DNA of 64,000 nucleotides from Companilactobacillus huachuanensis (GTDB lineage: Bacteria; Bacillota; Bacilli; Lactobacillales; Lactobacillaceae): NCBI RefSeq assembly GCF_005404815.1, contig NZ_BJDF01000004.1, forward strand, positions 105,200-169,199, given 5' to 3'. This document shows positions 1 through 11,117 of this stretch, in pieces. The position numbers and the translations under genes are program-made. The number at the start of each line of letters is the position of its first letter. The stretch's first letter is position 1. The notes under the pieces were generated by a model that did not search any database, was not told the origin of the DNA, and saw only the letters and a program-made list of their open reading frames with translations.

Positions 1-225
1 GTTAACAACTTCATTGATTGTTCCATCACCACCAGCAGCAACTATTAAGTCAAAGCCCTCTTTAGCTACTCGTCTGGCTTCATCTTTAGCTGAGTTTTTT
101 TTCGGTGTCGTTCGATAAGCACTAGCCTCATAACCAGCTTTTTCAATAATATTCAAAATGTCTCCAACATTACTGTTCATGGTCTCGTGACCTGAAGTTG
201 GATTATATATAAGTCTAGCCCGCAT
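1..225 (-). CDS. dagK: Diacylglycerol kinase family lipid kinase, N-terminal part (runs off the window)
   Basis: Only the first 75 residues are present; the gene continues past base 1. It starts MRARLIYNPTSG, the usual opening of DgkB/DagK-type lipid kinases, and contains the nucleotide-binding GGDGT motif in AAGGDGTINEVVN. Family members phosphorylate diacylglycerol to phosphatidic acid at the inner face of the membrane and recycle lipid released during lipoteichoic acid synthesis. It lies 12 bp after the gatB stop on the same strand and is the last visible gene of the pcrA-ligA-camS-gatCAB run, an order common in lactobacilli. Whether it is DagK or a related YegS-like lipid kinase cannot be settled from the fragment. 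Confidence 0.85.
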   Translation of the reverse strand, partial: MRARLIYNPTSGHETMNSNVGDILNIIEKAGYEASAYRTTPKKNSAKDEARRVAKEGFDLIVAAGGDGTINEVVN

Positions 226-237
226 ATCTTTCCCTCA

Positions 238-1668
238 CTAACGACTCTTTAACTCTGCCATCAAAATCTTATTAACAACCTTAGGATTAGCTTGACCATG
301 AGTTTGTTTCATGATTTGACCAACCAAGAAACCAACGGCACGATCTTTACCATTCTTAAAGTCATCAATTGATTGTTGATTATTATCTAAGATTTCTAAA
401 ATAATTGGCTTCAAAACATCTGGATCAGATTCTTGGACAAGTCCTTTAGATTTAACCCATTCCTCAGGTTCTGTTCCGTTGCTAATAGTTTCTTGGAAGA
501 CCTTCTTAGCAATCTTCGAAGAAATTGTTCCATTAGAAATCAAGTTGATCATCTTAGCAAGATGTTCAGGTGTCAACTTAGTATCAAGCAAGCCAATCTT
601 CTTATCATTCAAGTAAGCATTAACTTCACCCATCAACCAGTTAGAAACTAGTTTTGGATTAGCATCGTAGCCAACCGCTTCATCAAAGAAATCAGACATT
701 TCCTTAGTGTCAGTCAAAACCCCGGCATCATATTCAGGAATTCCTAATTCATTGATATAGTGATTACGTCTAACACTAGCTGTTTCTGGCAAGCTAGCTT
801 TGATTTCAGCAACCCACTCTGGAGAAATTTCATAGTCTGGTAAATCTGGTTCTGGGAAGTAACGGTAATCATCCGCACCAGATTTAACACGCATTAAGAA
901 TGTTTCGCCAGATTTTTCATCAAAACGTCTTGTTTCTTGACCAATCGTGCCACCCTGTTTAAGGATAGCAGCTTGACGCTTCTCTTCATAAGCTAGACCT
1001 AATCTAACGTGATTGAATGAGTTCAAGTTCTTCAACTCAACTTTAGTACCATATGTATCTGATCCAACTGGACGAATTGAGATATTAGTATCAACACGCA
1101 TTGAACCTTCTTCCATCTTAACATCAGAAGCACCAGTAAATTGAATAATCTTACGAAGATTTTCAAGATATTGATAAGCTTCCTCAGGAGACTTCATATC
1201 AGGTTTTGAAACAATTTCGATCAATGGTGTTCCTTGACGGTTCAAATCGACGTAAGAATAACCATTATTACCGTGGGTATTTTTACCGGCATCTTCTTCA
1301 ACATGAAGTTCTTCAATACCAATACGCTTCTTTTCGCCATCAACTTCAATTTCGATATAACCATCGTGACCCAATGGTTTGTCTTGTTGAGTAATTTGGA
1401 AAGCCTTAGGATTATCTGGATAGAAATAATTCTTACGGTCAAAGTGAGTGTGGTTTTCGATATCAGCGTTCAAAGCTAATCCGACCATAACACCGAGCCG
1501 GTAAGCATTTTTATTTACAGTTGGCAATGTTCCTGGAAAACCAAAGTCAATAACGTTGGTATTGATATTAGATTCAGCACCATAAGCAACTGGTGAAGGA
1601 CTATACATTTTGGACTTAGTCTTTAATTCAACGTGGACTTCAAGTCCGATAGTTGTTTCAAAATTCAT
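238..1668 (-). CDS. gatB: Asp-tRNA(Asn)/Glu-tRNA(Gln) amidotransferase subunit B
   Basis: A 476-residue protein of full family length. GatB binds the misacylated tRNA and phosphorylates its side chain, so that ammonia from GatA can convert Glu-tRNA(Gln) or Asp-tRNA(Asn) to the correct amide. The N-terminus ([18 protein letters not shown]) and the segment with [17 protein letters not shown] are GatB signatures. The C-terminal 150 residues form the helical tRNA-binding YqeY-like domain, ending [14 protein letters not shown]. The ATG overlaps the gatA stop by one base, indicating translational coupling. It acts in the cytoplasm as part of the GatCAB heterotrimer. Confidence 0.97.
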   Translation of the reverse strand: MNFETTIGLEVHVELKTKSKMYSPSPVAYGAESNINTNVIDFGFPGTLPTVNKNAYRLGVMVGLALNADIENHTHFDRKNYFYPDNPKAFQITQQDKPLGHDGYIEIEVDGEKKRIGIEELHVEEDAGKNTHGNNGYSYVDLNRQGTPLIEIVSKPDMKSPEEAYQYLENLRKIIQFTGASDVKMEEGSMRVDTNISIRPVGSDTYGTKVELKNLNSFNHVRLGLAYEEKRQAAILKQGGTIGQETRRFDEKSGETFLMRVKSGADDYRYFPEPDLPDYEISPEWVAEIKASLPETASVRRNHYINELGIPEYDAGVLTDTKEMSDFFDEAVGYDANPKLVSNWLMGEVNAYLNDKKIGLLDTKLTPEHLAKMINLISNGTISSKIAKKVFQETISNGTEPEEWVKSKGLVQESDPDVLKPIILEILDNNQQSIDDFKNGKDRAVGFLVGQIMKQTHGQANPKVVNKILMAELKSR

Positions 1669-3125
1669 TAGTCTTCCCCCTTGAGTGCAGTTGGTATTTG
1701 TTCATAAAATTTATTTTCTTCTTGTAAAGCATAGGCAGCATTTAAGACATCTTGTTCAGCAAATGGCTTACCAATAATTTGTAGACCAACAGGCATCCCA
1801 TCGGCCAAACCAGCAGGAACTGAAGCGGCTGGCAAACCAGCTAAGTTAGCAGGAATTGTCAAAATATCGTTCATATACATAGCCAATGGATCATCAACTT
1901 TTTCACCAATCTTGAAAGCAGGTGTAGTCGTTGAAGGTCCCATAATTAAATCGTAATCTTTTAAAACATCATTCATTTCATTGATAAAAATAGTTCTAAC
2001 TTCAGCAGCCTTTTTGAAGTATGCATCATAAGCACCAGCTGATAGAGAGAAAGTACCAAGCATGATACGACGTTTTACCTCGTCACCAAAGCCCTCTGAA
2101 CGAGAGTTAACGAACAAATCCTTGATGTTCTTAACATCTTTTGCACGATAACCATATCTAACACCATCATATCTTTGAAGGTTAGATGAGGCTTCACTAG
2201 ATGCCAAGACATAGTAAACTTCAACAGCATGCTTCAATGTTGGAAGACTAACTTCCTCGACTGTAGCACCCATCTTCTTGTAAGCTTCAAGAGCCTTGTT
2301 AACGTTATCAAGTACATCAGGATGAGTTCCTTCATGCCAAAATTCCTTTGGAACAGCAATCTTAACACCATGCATATCCTTATTCAAGTCAGCGCGGTAG
2401 TCAGGAACATCCTTATTTGAACTTGTTGAATCTTTGTCATCATGACCAGCAATAACTGAAAGAACAGTTGCTGAATCTTCGACACGTTTTGACATAACAC
2501 CAACTTGGTCAAGACTTGAAGCAAAGGCAATAACACCCCAACGAGAAACACGACCATAAGTTGGTTTGATACCAAAAATACCATTGAAAGCAGCAGGTTG
2601 TCTGATTGAACCACCAGTATCTGTACCTAGAGCGGCAACAACTTCACCAGCAGCAACTGCAGCAGCAGAACCACCTGAAGAACCACCAGGAACACGGCTG
2701 AAGTCCCAAGGATTAACTGAAGTTCCATAATATGAAGTTTCAGTTGATGAACCCATGGCAAATTCATCCAAGTTAGTCTTACCAACGTTAATAGCACCGG
2801 CAGCAGCTAATTTTTCCATAACTGTCGCACTGTAAACGGGCATGAAATTGTAAAGGATTTTACTTGCAGCAGTAGTTTTGATTCCGTTGGTCACGATGTT
2901 ATCCTTGATTCCAATTGGAATACCAGCTAATAAATCATTGAAACCTTCAGCGTCAACTTTTTTAGCATCTTCGGTAGCTTTGTCATTAACAGTAATAAAA
3001 GTATTGAGCTTTTCAGCGTCGTCTTTGATATTGTCTAAAGCTTGGTTTGTAAGAGCTTCAGCAGTTATGTCTTTGTTAACTAACTTCTCGTGCAAAGAAG
3101 CAATTGTCTCTTTCTTGATATCCAC
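1668..3125 (-). CDS. gatA: Asp-tRNA(Asn)/Glu-tRNA(Gln) amidotransferase subunit A
   Basis: A 485-residue amidase-signature enzyme that releases ammonia from glutamine for the GatB site. The Ser-cisSer-Lys catalytic triad is readable: Lys74 in GIKDNIVT, the cis-Ser in the GGSSGGS loop (about residue 149), and the nucleophile Ser173 in [11 protein letters not shown]. Relative to the well-studied Staphylococcus GatA these sit at a constant offset of five residues. It overlaps gatC and gatB by one base on either side, the usual gatCAB arrangement. It looks intact. Confidence 0.97.
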   Translation of the reverse strand: MDIKKETIASLHEKLVNKDITAEALTNQALDNIKDDAEKLNTFITVNDKATEDAKKVDAEGFNDLLAGIPIGIKDNIVTNGIKTTAASKILYNFMPVYSATVMEKLAAAGAINVGKTNLDEFAMGSSTETSYYGTSVNPWDFSRVPGGSSGGSAAAVAAGEVVAALGTDTGGSIRQPAAFNGIFGIKPTYGRVSRWGVIAFASSLDQVGVMSKRVEDSATVLSVIAGHDDKDSTSSNKDVPDYRADLNKDMHGVKIAVPKEFWHEGTHPDVLDNVNKALEAYKKMGATVEEVSLPTLKHAVEVYYVLASSEASSNLQRYDGVRYGYRAKDVKNIKDLFVNSRSEGFGDEVKRRIMLGTFSLSAGAYDAYFKKAAEVRTIFINEMNDVLKDYDLIMGPSTTTPAFKIGEKVDDPLAMYMNDILTIPANLAGLPAASVPAGLADGMPVGLQIIGKPFAEQDVLNAAYALQEENKFYEQIPTALKGED

Positions 3126-3424
3126 TATTCAGCATCCTCCTTGTCAACAATTGTTGGAACTTTGATAAGGTTATCTTCAACTTCGGGAACATTTTCAAGC
3201 ATTTGTTCTCTAGTTTGAGTATGAATACCTATATCTTCACGGAAGACAGAGTTAGTGTCAGCCATATTGTAAGTTGGTTCAACACCAGTTGTATCAACTG
3301 ATGATAAGTTGCTTTCCATACCAACGATTTTATCTAGTTGGCTAACAAAACTATCAACTTCATCATCTTGGAATTTTAAATTAGCCAAAGTGGCAACGTG
3401 TAAAATTTCATCTTTTGAAATCAT
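3125..3424 (-). CDS. gatC: Asp-tRNA(Asn)/Glu-tRNA(Gln) amidotransferase subunit C
   Basis: A 99-residue protein starting [18 protein letters not shown], the typical GatC opening. A longer reading frame continues upstream to 3574, but it overlaps camS, and the ATG at 3424 has a purine-rich ribosome site (AAGGAGAAACA) just upstream, so I take that start. GatC wraps around the GatA-GatB interface and stabilises the complex. It is the first gene of the gatCAB cluster and follows camS by 13 bp, so the amidotransferase genes are probably co-transcribed with the repair genes upstream. Confidence 0.94.
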   Translation of the reverse strand: MISKDEILHVATLANLKFQDDEVDSFVSQLDKIVGMESNLSSVDTTGVEPTYNMADTNSVFREDIGIHTQTREQMLENVPEVEDNLIKVPTIVDKEDAE

Positions 3425-3437
3425 TTGTTTCTCCTTT

Positions 3438-4571
3438 TTAATCTGCATTATAAACGTGTGAGTAGAACTTACCACCCGTACGTGTGACAACCGCTTGTTG
3501 TTCATCAACAGTTTGAATAGTAATATCCAGATCTGCTCCTGATGGCAAGTACTTTTGAGCACTCGTCTGAACAAACTGCGTGAAACTTGTTATTTGAGCT
3601 AAACCATCAAATTGGGTATTGATCGTAATATCCATTGATTTTAGACTAGTTCCATCGTAATGTGCTTGAGCGGTAACTCCGGAAAGATTAGGGAAGTAAT
3701 TTTGAATATGTTCCTTAAAGTTAGCAAAAGCATCAGAATCACTGCTGCTAATAGCTGTATCGCCGTTAACAGTTGGTAACATTTGATCCTTATAACCTAA
3801 ATCACTCCAATTACCTAAAGCATCACTCTTGCTATATGAGTATTGGAAATACGTTCCACCCACTAAAGTATCTTCTGGGGCTACGGAATATAAGCCGACA
3901 ACAATTGGAATATTACCGACTTTACTATCTTTACGCAAGCGTTGAACAACTTCCTTGGCAATACGTTCGCCTTGAGCCTTTTGATCTTCTGTAGAAATTG
4001 TTGTCTTGTATGTAGCGCCATATTGCTTCTTTTGGTAATAATCAATCTTGTTCATTGCGATACCGATCGACATCCCAGCCAATTTATATTTTCCATTTTG
4101 TTTTTGAAGATAATCTTCTTCAAGCATCTGTTGGAAATACATTGGTGTTCGTTTATTAGCATCAGTTGATCCATTGGAGGCGGGATTTAATCCTGATGCA
4201 TTTTTACTGGATTTACGTCCCAACCAATCAGTGACAGTGCTAGCACTCAAAACTTGACCTTCTTGGAAAACATATGAGTTTGTTGAAAATTGTTTCTTCG
4301 ACAAGGTCATAAGTCCACTTTCGAAACTTCTACTATTGAACTGATTGCTATTATCAGCAGCAGTAAGTCCAGAAATGGGACTAGTTTTATATTTTCCACC
4401 ACTTAATAAAACATCGTAGTTGCTTGAATCAGACGATGTGGTTGTCTGAACTGAACTCTTTGAAGAATCACCACCACCTGATGACAAACTGGAATCTTGT
4501 AAGTTTCCACAGGCAGCCAACAACAATGAGCACATCAGCAGTAACGATGTAGTTTTTAAGAATTTTTTCAA
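3438..4571 (-). CDS. camS: CamS family sex-pheromone-precursor lipoprotein
   Basis: A CamS-family lipoprotein of about 377 residues. The reading frame is open to 4598, but that start overlaps ligA. A TTG at 4571 is preceded at 7 nt by AGGAG, which overlaps the ligA stop, and it gives a textbook lipoprotein signal (MKKFLKTTSLLLMCSLLLAAC with the lipobox LLAAC), so I prefer it. The mature protein begins with a Ser-rich linker followed by the CamS domain. In enterococci and staphylococci the cleaved CamS signal peptide is a sex pheromone; the function of the mature lipoprotein is unclear. Position between ligA and gatC is the standard one in this group. Confidence 0.9.
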   Translation of the reverse strand: MKKFLKTTSLLLMCSLLLAACGNLQDSSLSSGGGDSSKSSVQTTTSSDSSNYDVLLSGGKYKTSPISGLTAADNSNQFNSRSFESGLMTLSKKQFSTNSYVFQEGQVLSASTVTDWLGRKSSKNASGLNPASNGSTDANKRTPMYFQQMLEEDYLQKQNGKYKLAGMSIGIAMNKIDYYQKKQYGATYKTTISTEDQKAQGERIAKEVVQRLRKDSKVGNIPIVVGLYSVAPEDTLVGGTYFQYSYSKSDALGNWSDLGYKDQMLPTVNGDTAISSSDSDAFANFKEHIQNYFPNLSGVTAQAHYDGTSLKSMDITINTQFDGLAQITSFTQFVQTSAQKYLPSGADLDITIQTVDEQQAVVTRTGGKFYSHVYNAD

Positions 4572-4581
4572 AACTGTTCTC

Positions 4582-6615
<2,034 letters not shown>

Positions 6616-8856
6616 TTAATCAGTAACTTTTTTAATGGGGGCATATTCAGCTAAAAGACGTTTGACACCTTCACTCTTGAAAGCTACGTCTAATTCAGCA
6701 TTATTACCGGCACCATTAACTTTAACGACTGTACCCTGGCCCCATTTCTTATGTTCAACTTTATCGCCAACAGTCCAGCTTAATTTTTCAGCTCCAGAAG
6801 CACCTTTAGCCTTTAAAGTCGGTGATTGGAACGAGGCGGTTGTTGCAGCAGCACGACGACGTTTGCTAAATGGCAGGCTCCGTTCACTTGGACGACCAAT
6901 ATTACCAGCATTGCTGTTGACGCGGTCAATCGCATCATCTTTAATTTCTTCAACAAAACGTGAGGTAGCATTGTTTTGTAGACGACCATAAAGCATCCGG
7001 CTGACGGCGTTAGTTAAATAAAGGCGCTTTTCAGCACGAGTGATACCAACATAAGCTAGTCGACGCTCCTCTTCAAGATCATCTTCCTTAAGTAATGAGC
7101 GGCCCAGTGGGAAAATTCCTTCTTCCATACCAACTAGGAAGACAACTGGGAATTCCAAACCCTTAGCAGCATGCAATGTCATCAAAGTGATTTCTTGTTG
7201 ATCTTCTTCAATTTGATCCTGATCACTGACCAATGACAATTCAGTTAAGAAAGTTGTCAAACGTGTTTCATCAATTTCTGGATCTGGCTCATAACCTTGA
7301 TCAAATTGAGTCGTAACAGTCAAAAGTTCTTCAATATTTTCTACACGTGCTTGCGATTCCAAGTTATTTTGTTGTTTCAAATCTTCAATATAACCGGAAT
7401 CCTCTAATAAGTGATCCATCAGAATTGTCATTGACTGATCTTTGGCCAACTCAGTTAAATCATCAATTACTTTGGCAAAACCACCGATAGTCTTACGAGG
7501 ACGAGCGGCTAATGGTGAAAGCTCAATGTTTTCAGCAGCCTCTAGTAATGACCAGTTGTGTTCATCAGCGTAAGCTTGTAATTTTTCAATCGTACCAGGC
7601 CCGATACCACGCTTAGGACTATTGATAACCCGTTGGAAACTCATTGAATCTTCATGGTTAGCAATTAGACGTAGATAAGCTAAAATATCTTTAATTTCCT
7701 TACGATCGTAGAATTTGTGACCACCAATAATCTTGTAAGGCATATTGGCTTGCATCAATTTCTCTTCAAATGTACGTGATTGAGCATTTGTTCGATATAA
7801 TAAGGCAAAATCACCGTAATTGAAGCCCTCAAGTAATAAATTCTTAACTTGGTCAATGACATATAAGGCTTCATCAGATTCATTTTGTCCACGATAGAAT
7901 TTAATCTTGTCGCCATCTTGATTATCAGTCCACAAATCCTTAGGCTTCCGGTTACCGTTGTTGTTGATAACCTCATTAGCAGCTTTCAAAATCGTCTTAG
8001 TTGAACGATAATTTTGTTCCAATTTAATAGTGGTTGCTTCTGGATAATCTTTTTCAAAATTCATAATATTTTGAATATTAGCACCACGCCAACCATAAAT
8101 GCTCTGATCAGCATCACCAACAACACAGACATTGCGGTACTTGGCACCTAATTGTTTAACAAGTTTGTATTGAGCTTCGTTGGTATCCTGATACTCATCA
8201 ACGTGAATGTATTGAAATTTTTCTTGATACTTTTCCAAAACGTCAGGACATTTATCAAATAATTCACTTGTTTGCATGATCAAGTCGTCAAAATCAAGTG
8301 AATTGTTACGTTCCATTTCCTTGGCATAAACGTCATAAACACTGGCAACAGTCTGTTCGAATGGTGTAGCAGCCACCTTGGCATATTCAGCAGGTGTTTG
8401 CAATTCGTTCTTAGCATTACTGATTGTTCCTAAGATAGCACGCGGATCATAACGTTTAGGATCCAAGTTCATTCGTGTCAAAATCTGCTTCATCAAAGTT
8501 CGTTGTTCACCTGGATCTGCGATGGTGAACGTCTTAGGCTTGCCCATCTTATCAAAATCTCTTCTTAAAATTCTTACACAAAGAGAGTGGAAAGTTGAGA
8601 CCCAGACATCATTTGCTGACTCATCTAGCAACTTACCAATTCTTTCCTTCATTTCCTTAGCAGCCTTGTTAGTAAAGGTGATTGCTAAGACATGCCAAGG
8701 CATGATATTTTTTTCTTCAATCAAATAAGCCACCCGGTGAGTTAAAACTCTTGTTTTACCTGAACCGGCGCCGGCCATGATCAAAAGTGGTCCTTCTGTT
8801 GCCTTAACCGCGTCTTGTTGCTCGGGGTTAAGACCTTTTAGCATCGTATCGTCCAA
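6616..8856 (-). CDS. pcrA: ATP-dependent DNA helicase PcrA (UvrD/Rep family)
   Basis: A 746-residue superfamily 1A helicase. Walker A is AGAGSGKT near residue 30, Walker B is DEYQDTN, further motifs are GDADQSIYGWRGA, QNYRS and LMTLHAAKGLEFPVVFLVG, and the C-terminus carries the RNA-polymerase-binding Tudor-like segment (VGDKVEHKKWGQGTVVKV). PcrA translocates 3'-5' in repair, transcription-coupled repair and plasmid rolling-circle replication. The start appears to be TTG at 8856: GAGGG lies 9 nt upstream, whereas the in-frame ATG four codons later is too far from it. First gene of the operon; its promoter should lie in 8870-8935. Confidence 0.97.
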   Translation of the reverse strand: MDDTMLKGLNPEQQDAVKATEGPLLIMAGAGSGKTRVLTHRVAYLIEEKNIMPWHVLAITFTNKAAKEMKERIGKLLDESANDVWVSTFHSLCVRILRRDFDKMGKPKTFTIADPGEQRTLMKQILTRMNLDPKRYDPRAILGTISNAKNELQTPAEYAKVAATPFEQTVASVYDVYAKEMERNNSLDFDDLIMQTSELFDKCPDVLEKYQEKFQYIHVDEYQDTNEAQYKLVKQLGAKYRNVCVVGDADQSIYGWRGANIQNIMNFEKDYPEATTIKLEQNYRSTKTILKAANEVINNNGNRKPKDLWTDNQDGDKIKFYRGQNESDEALYVIDQVKNLLLEGFNYGDFALLYRTNAQSRTFEEKLMQANMPYKIIGGHKFYDRKEIKDILAYLRLIANHEDSMSFQRVINSPKRGIGPGTIEKLQAYADEHNWSLLEAAENIELSPLAARPRKTIGGFAKVIDDLTELAKDQSMTILMDHLLEDSGYIEDLKQQNNLESQARVENIEELLTVTTQFDQGYEPDPEIDETRLTTFLTELSLVSDQDQIEEDQQEITLMTLHAAKGLEFPVVFLVGMEEGIFPLGRSLLKEDDLEEERRLAYVGITRAEKRLYLTNAVSRMLYGRLQNNATSRFVEEIKDDAIDRVNSNAGNIGRPSERSLPFSKRRRAAATTASFQSPTLKAKGASGAEKLSWTVGDKVEHKKWGQGTVVKVNGAGNNAELDVAFKSEGVKRLLAEYAPIKKVTD

Positions 8857-8997
8857 TTTTAAAATCCCTCAAATCTCTGTGTAAAAAGTTTTAGTTGTAA
8901 CTAAAATAGCTGTTTATATTGTAGCAAATTTTTCCGCTTAGAGCGAAAGACAACTCGCTAAAGTTGAACATATGTTCCATATTTTGGTGTCGTCTAA

Positions 8998-9073
8998 GGA
9001 TACAAGAAATTCTACCCGCGGTGAGACCGGTGCGAGCCAAGGTCTCGTACTGCGGGTAGAATTTCTTGTATCC
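8998..9073 (-). repeat. Cloverleaf element, subfamily D (short, one internal arm)
   Basis: A perfect 22-bp inverted repeat (left arm 8998-9019, right arm 9052-9073) encloses the family's constant arm, read on the minus strand as CGAGACCTTGGCTCG. The flanks match the family border (ACTAGTCGA before the stem and a TTAGACGAC-like sequence after it, minus orientation). The outer-stem sequence (GGATACAAG...) is unrelated to that of the main subfamily, yet pairing is perfect. Hairpin arms 1 and 2 are absent. It lies in the gap upstream of pcrA and downstream of purB, where no gene is visible. Confidence 0.8.
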
Positions 9074-9139
9074 ATCGACTAGTTTTTTTAGCTTTAACTT
9101 TATTTTTTTGGCTATTATTTTTTCCATATAAATTCATAA

Positions 9140-9450
9140 TCAAATAATGCGTGGTGCCAGTTGACCATTTATCAAAAGTATTCAAATCAATAATATTTTG
9201 GAATTTAAAATAGAATGGATATAAAACCAATCGAATATTTTTACATTCAATTAACAACGATTAGCTAGTCGGAAGAGCTGGGAAATATTTGTGTGCCGTG
9301 GAAGTGTTGTTATGGCTTTAGCCATTACAACACCGGGCGTGTTTGGAGACTTGACGAACTATGTCAAGACTTCAAACCGAGGTTCGAGACCGCTTCCCAG
9401 GCTCGGACCGGTCCTCACAGCGAGTGAATATTTCCCAGCTCTGTAGACGG
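9140..9450 (+). repeat. Cloverleaf element, subfamily B, three arms present
   Basis: The structured right half spans 9264-9450: border CTAGTCGGAAGAGC, closing stem GAGCTGGGAAATATTTG pairing with the complement before 9441, arm 1 GTGTTGTTATGGCT/AGCCATTACAACAC, arm 2 GTTTGGAGACTTGAC/GTCAAGACTTCAAAC, and the constant arm 3 (GGTTCGAGACCGC...GGCTCGGACC). The left half (9140-9263) resembles 45539-45660, including a GTGGTGCCAGTTGA end. No clear target duplication remains. Its arms carry paired substitutions relative to subfamily A. Confidence 0.85.
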
Positions 9451-9636
9451 GATATTTAATTTACGCCTTTAATAAAAAATACGAAACAAAATCCAATTAC
9501 TGCAAATATTTCAAAAAAATATCCTTCCACCTAAAAAATCTCAACCGAAAAATTTCAGCTGAGATTTTCTTATTATCATTATTTAATCAAATTCACCTAG
9601 CAACCGACTAGAATATTAGTTCAAACCAATACCTTA

Positions 9637-9815
9637 GCCGGAGGTTTCGAGGGAGTGAGTCAGCAGTGAGAGTGTTGTTAGGACGGTGGTTTTCCGTTCT
9701 TACAACACTAGGACGACTTTTGAGACGCGGTTTTCGGCTCAAAAGCGAGGGTCGAGACCGCTCTGTGGCTCGAGCCGGTCCTCACAGCAGACTCAACTCC
9801 CTAGAAACCGGAGGC
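9637..9815 (+). repeat. Cloverleaf element, subfamily C
   Basis: The most divergent copy. The closing stem is CCGGAGGTTTCGAGGGAGT pairing with ACTCCCTAGAAACCGGAGG; arm 1 is GTGTTGTTAGGACGG/CCGTTCTTACAACAC; arm 2 is CTTTTGAG/CTCAAAAG; arm 3 keeps GGTCGAGACCGC...GGCTCGAGCC. It ends 3 bp from the purB stop codon, so it would be transcribed as the 3' end of the purB message. No terminal inverted repeat or target duplication could be assigned. Confidence 0.8.
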
Positions 9816-9818
9816 GGC

Positions 9819-11114
9819 CTACTCTAAACCAACACGCTTAAATATTTCATCAACGTGACGTAAGTGCCAGTGATAATCAAACGCATCATCCAAATCTTTA
9901 TCTGATAGCTTATCTGTCACTCTAGAATCGTTTTCAAGCATTGTTCTGAAGTCTTTCTTCTCATCCCAAGCTTTGGCTGTCATTGGTTGAACGATGTCAT
10001 ATGATTGCTCACGTGAATAGCCAGCTTCGACTAATTTCAACAAGACACGTTGTGAGAAGATCAATCCGTGTGTCAAGTTCATGTCTTCCATCATCTTGTC
10101 AGGGAATACAGTTAGATCTTTAGTAATCTTCGTAAATCTGCGTAAGATGTAATCCAACAATTCGGTTGTATCTGGGACAATGATTCTTTCAGCAGAACTG
10201 TGTGAAATATCTCTTTCATGCCACAATGGCACATCTTCCAAGGCTGTGAATGCATGTCCTCTAATTACACGTGCCAACCCAGTAACGTTTTCTGAACCGA
10301 TTGGATTACGTTTGTGAGGCATTGCTGATGAGCCTTTTTGTCCAGCAGCAAAGAATTCTTCGGCCTCTCGGACTTCAGTTCTTTGTAGGTGACGAACTTC
10401 AAGGGCGAAACGTTCAATTGATGTGGCAATCAATGCCATTGTTTGAATATATTCGGCATGGAGGTCTCGGGGCAAAACTTGAGTTGAAATTTCTTGGGCA
10501 CGGATGCCTAGTTTATCACAAACAAACTTTTCCACATCAGTTGGAACATTAGCGTAACTACCAACAGCACCACTGATTTTACCAGCTTCAACACCTTTAG
10601 CAGCATGGTCGAATCGTTCAATATCACGTTTGATCTCAGAATACCAGTTAGCCAAAACTAGTCCAAATGTCGTAGGTTCAGCATGAACACCATGAGTTCT
10701 ACCAATCATAACAGTGTCTTTGTATTTTAAAGCTTTCTCACCGACTACCTTGAGAAATTCATTCAAATCTTCACGAATAATATCATTAGCCTGTTTCATC
10801 AAGTATCCATAGGCTGTGTCAACAACATCAGTTGATGTTAATCCGAAGTGGACCCACTTCTTCTCTGGTCCCAAATATCTGGAAACATCTCTTGTAAAAG
10901 CAACCACGTCATGTTTAGTTTCTTTTTCGATTTCGGCAATCTCTGAAACGTCAAACTTAGCGTTTTGAGCAATCAACTTGGCATCTTCAGCAGGGATTTC
11001 TCCTTCTTTGCTCCATCCTTCAACGGCAGCAATTTCTACTTCGAGCCAAGCCTGAAATCTGTTTTGGTCTGTCCAAATTGGTTTCATCTGTTCAGTTACA
11101 TATCTATCAATCAT
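9819..11114 (-). CDS. purB: Adenylosuccinate lyase
   Basis: A 431-residue enzyme of the fumarase/aspartase superfamily that cleaves SAICAR in IMP synthesis and adenylosuccinate in AMP synthesis. The signature loop [16 protein letters not shown] is intact (catalytic Ser loop), as are [14 protein letters not shown] and [11 protein letters not shown]. Full family length. It follows the purK-like gene by 3 bp and xpt lies further upstream on the same strand, so this is a purine operon in which de novo and salvage genes are mixed. The 3' end abuts a cloverleaf repeat. Confidence 0.97.
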   Translation of the reverse strand: MIDRYVTEQMKPIWTDQNRFQAWLEVEIAAVEGWSKEGEIPAEDAKLIAQNAKFDVSEIAEIEKETKHDVVAFTRDVSRYLGPEKKWVHFGLTSTDVVDTAYGYLMKQANDIIREDLNEFLKVVGEKALKYKDTVMIGRTHGVHAEPTTFGLVLANWYSEIKRDIERFDHAAKGVEAGKISGAVGSYANVPTDVEKFVCDKLGIRAQEISTQVLPRDLHAEYIQTMALIATSIERFALEVRHLQRTEVREAEEFFAAGQKGSSAMPHKRNPIGSENVTGLARVIRGHAFTALEDVPLWHERDISHSSAERIIVPDTTELLDYILRRFTKITKDLTVFPDKMMEDMNLTHGLIFSQRVLLKLVEAGYSREQSYDIVQPMTAKAWDEKKDFRTMLENDSRVTDKLSDKDLDDAFDYHWHLRHVDEIFKRVGLE

Positions 11115-11117
11115 GAA

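Noticed and set aside
3438..3574. Long N-terminal extension of GatC
   Set aside because: It would overlap the end of camS by 137 bp and is not seen in the family; a good ribosome site marks the internal ATG.
9340..9420. tRNA-like T-arm (GGTTCGAGACC) in arm 3 of the repeats
   Set aside because: The similarity to GGTTCGAATCC is short; there is no acceptor stem, anticodon arm or CCA context that would make a tRNA or tRNA relic.
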